This document shows, one piece after another, positions 18,177 through 25,889 of a stretch of 64,000 nucleotides of DNA. A program made the translations under genes and the position numbers. Position 1 is the first letter of the stretch. Each line of letters opens with the position of its first letter. The notes under the pieces are model-generated. The model saw only the letters and a program-made list of their open reading frames with translations. It made no database searches and was not told the DNA's origin. Origin of the DNA: Rhodococcus sp. Leaf278 (lineage in GTDB: Bacteria > Actinomycetota > Actinomycetes > Mycobacteriales > Mycobacteriaceae); the NCBI RefSeq assembly GCF_001426085.1, contig NZ_LMRR01000001.1, positions 497,539 through 561,538 of the forward strand, written 5' to 3'.

Positions 18177-18310
18177 TCGCTCCAATGTAAGCGTGCGGGG
18201 AGTGGCTGCGTGCACAGGACGCTCCACTCGACGCGGTGGCCTGGGGAAACCTACGTGAAGTTCACGGGAGTGGAGCAGAAATTGTGCCGAACGCTCTACC
18301 GGGCTGCCGC

Positions 18311-19624
18311 TCAGAGCAGCAGACGTGCGATGTACTCGCTGACGAACAGTCTGTGCGGGTCGATCGAATCGCGGACGCGGAGAAAATCGTCGAAGTGCTC
18401 GTAGGAATCACGCAGTTCGTCGCCGCCGAGTGAGTGCAGTTTGCCCCAGTGCGGCCTGCCGCCGACACTGCGGCAGATGGCCTCGACGGCGTCGAAATAC
18501 TCCCGGTGATCGCGGCGGTGGTACTGGTGCACAGCGATGTAGGCCGTCGGGCGTTCATAGGCCGTGGAGAGCCAGATGTCGTCGGCGGCGGCGAATCGTA
18601 CTTCGACGGGAAACGCAATGGATATCGAAGACTGCTCGAGCCAGCGATCCACCTCGCGCAGCACCCAGCCGATCTCGGATGCCGGCACCGCGTATTCCAT
18701 CTCGACGAACTTGACCGTCCGCGAGGATGCGAACACTCGGTACGAGCGATCGGTGTACTCCCGGGCCGAGAGTGCCCGGGCCGAGACTGCGTTCAATCGA
18801 GGAATCAGGGCCGGCACCCGCGTCACCACGCGGTTGAGTCCCTCGAAGACCGTATTGGACAGCAGTTCGTCGTCGACGTAGGAGCGCACCTTGCCCAGCG
18901 GGTGCAGCCCGGCGTTTCCGGGGAGGCGGGTGTTGCGTTTGGTCAGCACCCGGTCGGTGTGCGGAAACCAGTAGAACTCGAAGTGGTCGACGGAAGCGAC
19001 GGTGGCGTCGAGCTCAACGAGCGTTGCCGTCAGCGTCGACGGTTCCTCGACGGCCCGCAGGGCGAACGCCGGAACGCAGTGCAGTGTGACTCTGGTGATG
19101 ACGCCGAGCGCACCGAGACCGACACGGGCCGCGTCGAACAGGTCGGGGTTCTCCTGGCGGGAGCACTGCACCAGCTGTCCGTCCGCGCTCATCAGCTCCA
19201 GCGCATGCACTTGGGTGGCGATGCCGCCGAACCGGCCGCCGGTTCCGTGCGTGCCCGTGGAGATGGCTCCGGCAACGGATTGTTCGTCGATGTCGCCGAG
19301 GTTGGTCATGGCAAGTCCGAGCTCCCACAACTGCGCGGAAAGATCGCGCAGCCGAGTACCGGCAAGCACTGTCACTCGGGCGCAGCCGTCCTCGTCGCGG
19401 ACCACCGATTCGATGCCGCACAACGAATCGAGGCTGATCTGAACACCGTGGGTGACGGCTATCGGGGTGAAGGAGTGACCGGCACCCACGCACCGCACCG
19501 GCCGCGACGCGTCGACGGCTCGCCGCAGAACGCTGCGCAGATCGTCCACCGATCTGGGCTCGGCGCGGTCCGACGGGAACGCGTGTTGATTACCTGCCCA
19601 GTTCTGCCACGGCCGCCCGATCAC
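18311..19624 (-). CDS. FAD-linked D-arabinono-1,4-lactone / L-gulono-lactone oxidase family protein
   Basis: Aldonolactone oxidase of 437 aa. The FAD_binding_4 domain covers residues 15-180: PVRCVGAGHSFTPIAVT, then LGDIDEQSVAGAISTGTHGTGGRFG and GLGALGVITRVTLHCVPAF. The C-terminal ALO domain continues to HWGKLHSL near the end. The protein resembles mycobacterial L-gulono-1,4-lactone dehydrogenase (Rv1771). I take the GTG at 19624 (VIGRPWQNWAGNQ, the family N-terminus). The frame stays open a further 43 codons upstream, but that stretch is two repeat units (PREWSLRN twice) and not conserved coding. The next gene, tetR, is divergent. Confidence 0.9.
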   Translation of the reverse strand: MIGRPWQNWAGNQHAFPSDRAEPRSVDDLRSVLRRAVDASRPVRCVGAGHSFTPIAVTHGVQISLDSLCGIESVVRDEDGCARVTVLAGTRLRDLSAQLWELGLAMTNLGDIDEQSVAGAISTGTHGTGGRFGGIATQVHALELMSADGQLVQCSRQENPDLFDAARVGLGALGVITRVTLHCVPAFALRAVEEPSTLTATLVELDATVASVDHFEFYWFPHTDRVLTKRNTRLPGNAGLHPLGKVRSYVDDELLSNTVFEGLNRVVTRVPALIPRLNAVSARALSAREYTDRSYRVFASSRTVKFVEMEYAVPASEIGWVLREVDRWLEQSSISIAFPVEVRFAAADDIWLSTAYERPTAYIAVHQYHRRDHREYFDAVEAICRSVGGRPHWGKLHSLGGDELRDSYEHFDDFLRVRDSIDPHRLFVSEYIARLLL

Positions 19625-19680
19625 CGAATCACTATCCCACTCCCGAACCCACACCGAGCTCCCCGATGCAACCGCAGGGG

Positions 19681-19738
19681 CATTCCGCAGGCTCCACTCC
19701 CGTGGGGCATGGTCATTCCGCAGGCTCCACTCCCGTGG
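19681..19738. repeat. Two direct copies of a 25-bp intergenic repeat
   Basis: Identical 25-bp units start at 19681 and 19714 (33-bp period) and share the core CCGCAGGCTCCACTCCCGTG. Related copies lie at 13653-13675 (opposite orientation) and 61241-61263, and the 14-bp end CACGGGAGTGGAGC occurs at 18263-18276. All lie outside genes. The function is unknown. Confidence 0.75.
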
Positions 19739-19782
19739 ATCAATACGAGGCACAGTCTTCGGCAGCGCCCTAGTATCGGGTC

Positions 19783-20424
19783 ATGCAATCGAGGCTGCCC
19801 GCGGATGTGCGACGCGCACAACTGGTGCAGTCGGCGATCGACGTTGCCGAGCAGGTGGGTATCGAGTCCCTGACGGTGCGCGCACTCTCGGAGTACGCCG
19901 ATGTCACGAAGGGCATCGTGCAGTACCACTTCGACACCAAGCAGGATCTGGTGATCGCGATGGGGGAGCACCTCATCGTCGACGTCACAGAGATTCTGCA
20001 TGCGGCACTGGACAGCGCCGTCGGGACTCGGAAACTGCCGGGAGTTCGCGGTCTGCGCGAGCTGGTGCACGGCGGACTGAGCGCGGTGTGGTTGTTGATC
20101 GAGAAGTCGCCTGATCGGCAGTTGCTCGCGTACGAGATCAAGACCTACCTGTTGCGGCATCGCGCGCTCGGATCTGCCACCGCTGCCGAGATCGCCAATG
20201 GTCAGTACCGGATCCGGGACACCGAGGCCCAGCTGTTCTTCGAGAAGTGCTCCGATCACACCGGCACGAGATGGCTCGAGCCGGTGGAGTCGATCGCGCG
20301 CTTCGGGATGGCGACTCTCGACGGGCTGGTGCTGCGGTGGTTGGTCGACGGCGACGACCTCGAGGTGCTGGCGCAGATCGACGACCTGTCCGGGCTGATC
20401 GCAGGCAAAGCTCTGGACCGTTGA
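19783..20424 (+). CDS. TetR-family transcriptional regulator
   Basis: One-component regulator of 213 aa. The helix-turn-helix lies in residues 10-57: RRAQLVQSAIDVAEQVGIESLTVRALSEYADVTKGIVQYHFDTKQDLV. The remaining 150 residues are the ligand/dimer domain, with no identifiable ligand. It is divergent from the lactone oxidase gene and 76 bp ahead of the PLP enzyme gene, so it may control either. A TAGTAT hexamer six bases before the ATG suggests a leaderless transcript; I see no Shine-Dalgarno sequence. Confidence 0.93.
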   Translation: MQSRLPADVRRAQLVQSAIDVAEQVGIESLTVRALSEYADVTKGIVQYHFDTKQDLVIAMGEHLIVDVTEILHAALDSAVGTRKLPGVRGLRELVHGGLSAVWLLIEKSPDRQLLAYEIKTYLLRHRALGSATAAEIANGQYRIRDTEAQLFFEKCSDHTGTRWLEPVESIARFGMATLDGLVLRWLVDGDDLEVLAQIDDLSGLIAGKALDR

Positions 20425-20500
20425 GTGCTCGCCGGGACTTCTCGGCTGCGGAGTGTTTGACTGTGTGGGCCCGGCAACGACGACGAAGGAATGTTGAAGT

Positions 20501-21715
20501 ATGAGTTCGATCGCCGGTGTCGTCACTATCGACACGACACCACTGTCTCGTATCGCCACTGCTACCGAGGGTCTCGAATCCCCCTTGGCTGCAGTCGATT
20601 CCGTCGCCCTCGATGCCAATGCGGCGGCGTTGCGGGCGCGAGCGAAGGGTGTGCCGATTCGGATCGCCAGCAAGTCGGTGCGTTGCCGTGCCGTCCTCGA
20701 TCGGGTACTCGCAACCGACGGCGTGAGCGGGGTCATGGCGTACTCGCTGCGTGAGGCTGTGTGGCTCGCGCGCCAGGGCGTCGAGGACATCCTGATGGGC
20801 TATCCGAGTGTCGACCGCACTGCCCTCGCCGAGGTCGTCAACGATCGGGTTCTGTCGGGTCGCATCACGTTGATGGTCGACGACGTCGCACAATTGGACA
20901 TCGTGCGCGACGCCACCCGCAGCGACCTTCTCAAGCCCCGTATCTGTATCGATGTCGATGCCTCGCTGCGAATCGGGCCGCTGCACATCGGGGTCAGGCG
21001 TTCTCCGCTACGCGATCCCGAGCAGGTCGCCGCTTTCGCGCGGGTGGCGCATTCGCGGGGGTTCCGGGTCGTCGGTCTGATGTTCTACGAGGCGCAGATC
21101 GCCGGAGTGCCCGACTCCAATGTTGCGGTGGAATGGATGAAGTCGCTTTCTGCTCGTGAGATCTCCACGCGCAGAAGGGCAGTGGTCGAGGCGGTGTCTG
21201 CGGCGGTGGGTCGAATCGAGATCGTCAACAGCGGTGGCACCGGGTCGATCGACTTCTCGGCTGCCGATCCGGTCGTTACCGAGGTCACCGCCGGATCCGG
21301 TCTGTTCGCGCCGACACTCTTCGATCGGTACCGCGCCTTCTCGGCCGAGCCGTCGCTGTTCTTCGCTCTGCCGGTGGTACGCAAGCCCACCCCGCAGATC
21401 GCCACGTTGTTCGGCGGTGGCTACATCGCGTCGGGTCCGGCGTCGGGGTCGCGATCCCCGCGGCCGGTCGCCTGGTCGAGAAAGGCCGCCGGAGTGATTA
21501 CCTCAGGGTTGAAGCTTCTGCGCAACGAGGGTGCCGGTGAGGTGCAGACTCCGGTGAGCGGGGCCGACGGGGTGCAGATCGGTGATCGTGTCTGGTTTCG
21601 GCACGCGAAGGCGGGCGAACTGTGCGAGCGATTCGACACCCTGCATCTGGTGCACACCGACGGATCCGTCGAACCGGTCCCCACCTACCGCGGCGAGGGC
21701 ATGGCCTTCGGCTGA
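20501..21715 (+). CDS. PLP-dependent amino-acid deaminase/aldolase (alanine-racemase-like barrel)
   Basis: Fold-type III PLP enzyme of 404 aa, resembling D-threonine aldolase/D-serine dehydratase relatives and mycobacterial Rv1769. The PLP lysine is in IRIASKSVRC near residue 58, followed by GVSGVMAYSLREAVWLARQGVEDILMGYP. IEIVNSGGTGSIDF near 240 is the phosphate/product loop. The C-terminal part (IGDRVWFRHAKAGELCERFDTLHLV) carries a conserved His and Cys typical of the metal site in this subgroup. A GAAGGA ribosome site precedes the ATG. Its 3' end overlaps the convergent nuclease-helicase gene by 31 bp. An Rv1769/Rv1771-like neighbourhood with the lactone oxidase is suggestive of shared function. 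Confidence 0.87.
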   Translation: MSSIAGVVTIDTTPLSRIATATEGLESPLAAVDSVALDANAAALRARAKGVPIRIASKSVRCRAVLDRVLATDGVSGVMAYSLREAVWLARQGVEDILMGYPSVDRTALAEVVNDRVLSGRITLMVDDVAQLDIVRDATRSDLLKPRICIDVDASLRIGPLHIGVRRSPLRDPEQVAAFARVAHSRGFRVVGLMFYEAQIAGVPDSNVAVEWMKSLSAREISTRRRAVVEAVSAAVGRIEIVNSGGTGSIDFSAADPVVTEVTAGSGLFAPTLFDRYRAFSAEPSLFFALPVVRKPTPQIATLFGGGYIASGPASGSRSPRPVAWSRKAAGVITSGLKLLRNEGAGEVQTPVSGADGVQIGDRVWFRHAKAGELCERFDTLHLVHTDGSVEPVPTYRGEGMAFG

Positions 21716-24700
21716 ATCCCGTTCTCGCACAGGCTCATGAAGGTGCCCAGGGTGCGCAGTCCGTCCGGGGTCGACGGCAAGTACTGGGTCAATCCTCGTG
21801 ATCGGATCAGTATCGCGGCCCACTGACCGCGAGAGACGGCGACATTGAGTCGGTTACGTGAGAGCAGAAAGCCCATGCCGCGTGGCACGTCCTCGATCGC
21901 CGATGCCGCCATCGAGATCAACACCACCGGTGCCTGTCGGCCCTGGAACTTGTCGACGGTTCCAACCGAGACGTCGTCCAGGCCGGCGGCCGCCAAGCGC
22001 TCGAGGATGACGGCGACCTGCGCGTTGTAGGCCGCGACGACGAGAAAGTCGGATTGCTCCATCGGACGCGCGCCCTCGAACGACTCGGGGTTGCTCCACG
22101 ATCGACCCACGAGACCCTGGACTCGTGCGACGATCTCGTCGGCCTCTTCGGCCGAGTCCGTGGAGTTCCCGTGATGGTCCAGATAGACGACGTGCAGGCC
22201 GGGCTCCAGTCCTGTCAGTGAACGCGCCTGTGTCACAGCGCTGTTGGACTGCAGTTTGCCCTCGTACGACAGCGTCGAGACGGGTGCGCACAAGGCCGGG
22301 TGCATCCGCCACGTCGTCGCCAGGAAGTACCCGCGATCGGCGGGCAGTGTCGGGTGACCGTCGGTGATCCAACCCAGCGCGGATTCATCGACGCGTTCGG
22401 GGTGGGTTCCCTGGCTGACCTGCGGTAGCTGTGCCGGGTCGCCGAGCAGCAGCAGATTGCGTGCAGACACCGAGACGGCGATGGTGTTGGCCAGCGAGAA
22501 CTGCCCGGCCTCGTCCACGACCAGCAGATCCAGAGCCTCGCGCGGTATCCGGCCGGGGTTGGAGAAGTCCCAGGCGGTGCCGCCGATGACGCAACCTTGC
22601 TCGGCGTCGGTGACGAAGCGGGCGTAGTCGGTGGGTTCGACGACGGTGTGGGCTGTCGGGGCCTTCTTGCCCACCTTGGCCGGGTCCACCCCGGCCGCGA
22701 CGATGGTGTCCAGCAGATTGTTCACCACGTGATGCGACTGGCCCACCACGCCGATGCGCCAGTGATGGATATCGACCAGTTCGGCGATCACCCGCGCGGC
22801 GGTGTAGGTCTTCCCGGTCCCGGGTGGGCCCTGAACGGCTACGTAAGAGTTCTCCAGATCGAGGAGCGCTGCGGTGACCGCAGCTGCGTAGTTGTGGCCC
22901 TCGACCGCGGGAAGGCCTGTGCCGGAGCGGGTTCGCGGCGCAGACAGCGTCAGCAGATCGGCGATGGCCGTACGCGGAAGGTGGGGCAGGGCGGCGCTGA
23001 CCTCGGTGGCCACGGCGAGGATCGCCTCTTCGAGGTACTTGGTCGCGGGCGGCGGCTCCGGTGCCGTCGCGATGGGAAAGTCGGTGTAGGCGGTCACGCC
23101 CTTGCGCAGGTTCTCCTGCACGACGACCATGTCGAGGGTGCCCTCGTAGCCGGCCTGCACGATCTCGACGGACGTGGTCGCGCGATGGGTCGGTTGCTGT
23201 TTCGGCAGTCCTTCCGGAGCCGGTTCCGCGTAGAGGAGTTTGACCTTCGAGCCCCCGAGCACGCCGCTGCTCAGATGGCCCAACAGCTTGATCTGGCGTC
23301 GTTGAACCCGCTGTGTGGGTGCCGTTTTCATCCAGTCGTGCACCAGTTCCGCACGTTCGACTTTCAATACGTCCGCCGCATCGGGCCACTCGTCCATCGG
23401 GTGGGTCAGTCGGTCGAAGTGGGCCCACCAGAACGGCTTTCGCTCTCGGCGGTGATAGCCGACGGCACCGGCGAACAGGGCCACGGCCTGCTGCGTCGGG
23501 GTGCGATCCCAGGGCAAACCCGCATACTCGGCAAGGTCGAGTTCCAGCGGGCTCGCGTTATCGGAAGCGCCATTGTCGAGGTCGAGCTCCAGGTTCTCGC
23601 GCGGCGAGACACCGGCGTCCGCTGCGCGCTCGAGCAACCAATCGCGCAGTCGCAGAGTCGATTCGCAGTCGGTGCGGTTGTACTCGGCAATATCGGCTAG
23701 AAGAGCGGCGGCCTCGACATCCATGCCCTGATCCCGCAGATCGCACCAGTTCGCGTATTCGACGATCGATGCAGCGGCGTCGGTGACGTCCCCGTCGCGG
23801 GCGGCAGGCATGTAGAGCGGTTCGAGTTTCTTAATGCTGTAGGAACGGGCTCCGATGCGCACCGCAGACCGCACGACCGGATAGAGGTCCACCAACACGT
23901 TGTCCCGCAACAGATCGTCGACGGCGTCCTCGCCCACTCCGTAGCGCCCGGCCAGTCGCAGCAGCGCCGTCTTCTCGTACGGCGCGTAGTGATAGACGTG
24001 CATGTTCGGGTGTGCGGCGCGGCGCGCGGAGACGTAGTCGAGAAAGTCGATCAGGGCACGGCGTTCCTGTGCGCGATCGTGCGCCCAGAACGGCAGGAAG
24101 TCGCCGTCGGCGGTGTAGACGCCGAACAGGTACTCGAGGCCCCATTCCGTGCTGCCCGTCTCGGCCCACAGCGGATCGCCCTCGAAGTCGAAGAAGATGT
24201 CGCCCGGATCGGGTTCGGGGATCACGCTCAGGGCTTCGGCGTCGAATATCTCGAACTCGGCCTCGCCGCTGCGTTCCTGACGAACCTGCAGCGCCGCCTG
24301 GGCGCGCAGGTTCGCCGTCGTTCGAGTGGACATTCCCTCGATGACCCCGGTCGATGCCGCGAGCTCGTCCACCGTGGTGATTCCGGCGTCGATCAGCTTG
24401 TCGCGTGTGCTCGCACGCATGCCGGCCACGAGAACCAGGTCTCGGTGCTGTTCCACTTCGACAGCGCAGGCCTCGCACTGCCCGCAACCGGAGTAGCGCG
24501 AATCGAACCAATCGACGACGGTGCCTTCGGCCTGGTGCTCGTCGAGGATGTGCTGTAGATGCTCTCGGGACTGCCGGTAGACCGGAAGTATCTCGGCGAG
24601 AGAGTGCGCGGAATCGCTGCCGTCGCCGAGCATCAGGTGAACCTGGTCGCTCGGTGAGACTCCGCCGGCCTTCAGCGCGTCGGCGTAGGCCGCCAACTGC

Positions 24701-25134
24701 AGCAGCGCCGGCACCTTCGCGTGCCGCGAGAGCTTGGTGTCGTAGACGCCGTAGCCCTTTCCTTCCGCCACCAGAAAGTCGCAGAAGCCCAGGAACCGGC
24801 CGTCGAAGAAGGTCGCCTGGTACACCACGGGGGTGCAAGCGGTCAGCGCGGTGAAGGTTGCCCATGCAGCGTCCGCCAGTTCCTGGGCGGTACGTCCCGG
24901 TCTGTCCATCGTCAGGACTCCGCCGGGGTAGCGCAGCTCGAAGGCCTCCAGTTGGCGGCGTTCGTGCTCGAATCCGAGCGCGGACGTGCGGTCCAGCATG
25001 GGGTCCGGTTCGGCGGCAGCGCGCGGGATCAGTCCGGTCAGCCCGTCGAGTCGGCGGAGCAATGCGAACTCGCAGGACGCCGCCGCCGCGAGGTCGCTGG
25101 CGCTGTAGACGACCCGATCGGCGAGGAGGAACAC
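21685..25134 (-). CDS. TM0106-family RecB-like nuclease fused to a superfamily 1 helicase (1149 aa)
   Basis: The N-terminal region (residues 1-480) is a RecB-like nuclease module: YSASDLAAAASCEFALLRRLDGL, the PD-(D/E)XK-type GFCDFLV...YGVYDTKLSRHA near 140-165, a cysteine group SGCGQCEACAVE near 225, and an RNase H-like segment DIFFDFEGDPL near 300. The C-terminal helicase has Walker A QGPPGTGKTYTAARV near 775, Walker B LLVVDEAGQFS near 880, LLLGDPAQLPQVSQGTHPE near 905, VGTVDKFQGRQAPVVLISM near 1075 and SRNRLNVAVSRGQ near 1110. DNA or RNA end processing or repair is the likely role. The frame is open upstream to 25824, but that part lies antisense to a hydrolase gene; GTG 25134 with GGTGGG upstream is taken as the start. 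Confidence 0.9.
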   Translation of the reverse strand: MFLLADRVVYSASDLAAAASCEFALLRRLDGLTGLIPRAAAEPDPMLDRTSALGFEHERRQLEAFELRYPGGVLTMDRPGRTAQELADAAWATFTALTACTPVVYQATFFDGRFLGFCDFLVAEGKGYGVYDTKLSRHAKVPALLQLAAYADALKAGGVSPSDQVHLMLGDGSDSAHSLAEILPVYRQSREHLQHILDEHQAEGTVVDWFDSRYSGCGQCEACAVEVEQHRDLVLVAGMRASTRDKLIDAGITTVDELAASTGVIEGMSTRTTANLRAQAALQVRQERSGEAEFEIFDAEALSVIPEPDPGDIFFDFEGDPLWAETGSTEWGLEYLFGVYTADGDFLPFWAHDRAQERRALIDFLDYVSARRAAHPNMHVYHYAPYEKTALLRLAGRYGVGEDAVDDLLRDNVLVDLYPVVRSAVRIGARSYSIKKLEPLYMPAARDGDVTDAAASIVEYANWCDLRDQGMDVEAAALLADIAEYNRTDCESTLRLRDWLLERAADAGVSPRENLELDLDNGASDNASPLELDLAEYAGLPWDRTPTQQAVALFAGAVGYHRRERKPFWWAHFDRLTHPMDEWPDAADVLKVERAELVHDWMKTAPTQRVQRRQIKLLGHLSSGVLGGSKVKLLYAEPAPEGLPKQQPTHRATTSVEIVQAGYEGTLDMVVVQENLRKGVTAYTDFPIATAPEPPPATKYLEEAILAVATEVSAALPHLPRTAIADLLTLSAPRTRSGTGLPAVEGHNYAAAVTAALLDLENSYVAVQGPPGTGKTYTAARVIAELVDIHHWRIGVVGQSHHVVNNLLDTIVAAGVDPAKVGKKAPTAHTVVEPTDYARFVTDAEQGCVIGGTAWDFSNPGRIPREALDLLVVDEAGQFSLANTIAVSVSARNLLLLGDPAQLPQVSQGTHPERVDESALGWITDGHPTLPADRGYFLATTWRMHPALCAPVSTLSYEGKLQSNSAVTQARSLTGLEPGLHVVYLDHHGNSTDSAEEADEIVARVQGLVGRSWSNPESFEGARPMEQSDFLVVAAYNAQVAVILERLAAAGLDDVSVGTVDKFQGRQAPVVLISMAASAIEDVPRGMGFLLSRNRLNVAVSRGQWAAILIRSRGLTQYLPSTPDGLRTLGTFMSLCENGIQPKAMPSPR

Positions 25135-25215
25135 AAGTGCCCACCCTAGCCATCGACGACAGCGGCGCCGGTCACGTTGCGCGCGGATGCCGACGAGAGG
25201 AGGCAAAATGATCGA

Positions 25216-25833
25216 ATGCCATTTTTCGACGGAGCCACCGGTGCTGTCCATTACCGAAACTGGACCGTTCCCGATGCTCGTTTCGGTCTTGTGTTCCTCC
25301 ACGGTCTCGGTCAGAACAGCGGCCACTATCACCGGTTCGCTCGGGTGCTGAACGGTCGCGGAGTGGACGTGTGGGCGGTCGATCATGTCGGCCACGGTCT
25401 CACCGAAGGGGAGCTCACCGACGCGGCTCAGATAGCCGGCCTGGCTCAGAATGCGCTGCAGCTGCTCGACATCGCCGAGGCCGAACATCCCGAGTTGTCG
25501 TTCGCGCTGATGGGGCACTCGTTGGGTGCTGCGACGGCCATCGCAGCGCTCGGGGCGCATCCGGAGGCAGTTCGGTGCGCCGTGCTGTGCGGCACTCCGA
25601 AGTCGGTGACGGGCGCGTCCGACGACCTTTCGGACAATGTGATTCCGATCTTGGCCGTGCACGGTGTCGACGACCGCTTGGCTCCGATCGATGCGGTACG
25701 CGAGTGGATCGGCGGCGTACCCGACGCGTCCCTGCACGAGTTCGACGACGGCGGCCACGACCTGTTGCACGAGAAGATTCACCTGCAGGTGACGATGGCG
25801 GTCGCGGAGTTCCTCGACGAGCACATGTCCTGA
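25216..25833 (+). CDS. Alpha/beta hydrolase, monoacylglycerol-lipase-like
   Basis: Cytoplasmic serine hydrolase of 205 aa. The catalytic triad is readable: Ser in MGHSLGAATA near 97, Asp in VHGVDDRLAP near 155 and His in DDGGHDLLHEK near 183. The oxyanion motif is LVFLHGLGQNSGHYHRFA near 26. It is smaller than typical monoacylglycerol lipases because the cap is short. The strong AGGAGG lies 12 nt before the ATG at 25216 and only 4 nt before an out-of-frame ATG at 25208; the latter frame closes after about 40 codons and is not family-like. It is divergent from the nuclease-helicase gene (81 bp between starts). Confidence 0.92.
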   Translation: MPFFDGATGAVHYRNWTVPDARFGLVFLHGLGQNSGHYHRFARVLNGRGVDVWAVDHVGHGLTEGELTDAAQIAGLAQNALQLLDIAEAEHPELSFALMGHSLGAATAIAALGAHPEAVRCAVLCGTPKSVTGASDDLSDNVIPILAVHGVDDRLAPIDAVREWIGGVPDASLHEFDDGGHDLLHEKIHLQVTMAVAEFLDEHMS

Positions 25834-25848
25834 TCCCAGAACGTCGAA

Positions 25849-25875
25849 GGCCCGGCGTGCACAGCACGCCGGGCC
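25849..25875. terminator. Bidirectional terminator hairpin
   Basis: The perfect 12-bp arm GGCCCGGCGTGC, a 3-nt loop and its complement lie between the convergent hydrolase (stop 25833) and acyl-CoA synthetase (stop 25890) genes. Confidence 0.85.
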
Positions 25876-25889
25876 CTGTCGAGGTCGAT

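Noticed and set aside
19681..19738. Possible CRISPR array
   Set aside because: Only two repeats with an 8-bp gap and no cas genes; related copies are scattered elsewhere.
19625..19753. In-frame upstream extension of the lactone oxidase
   Set aside because: Encoded by the intergenic repeat units (PREWSLRN twice); the family N-terminus starts at VIGRPWQNWAGN.
25135..25824. In-frame 230-codon upstream extension of the nuclease-helicase
   Set aside because: Antisense to the alpha/beta hydrolase with its complete catalytic triad; family similarity begins at 25134.
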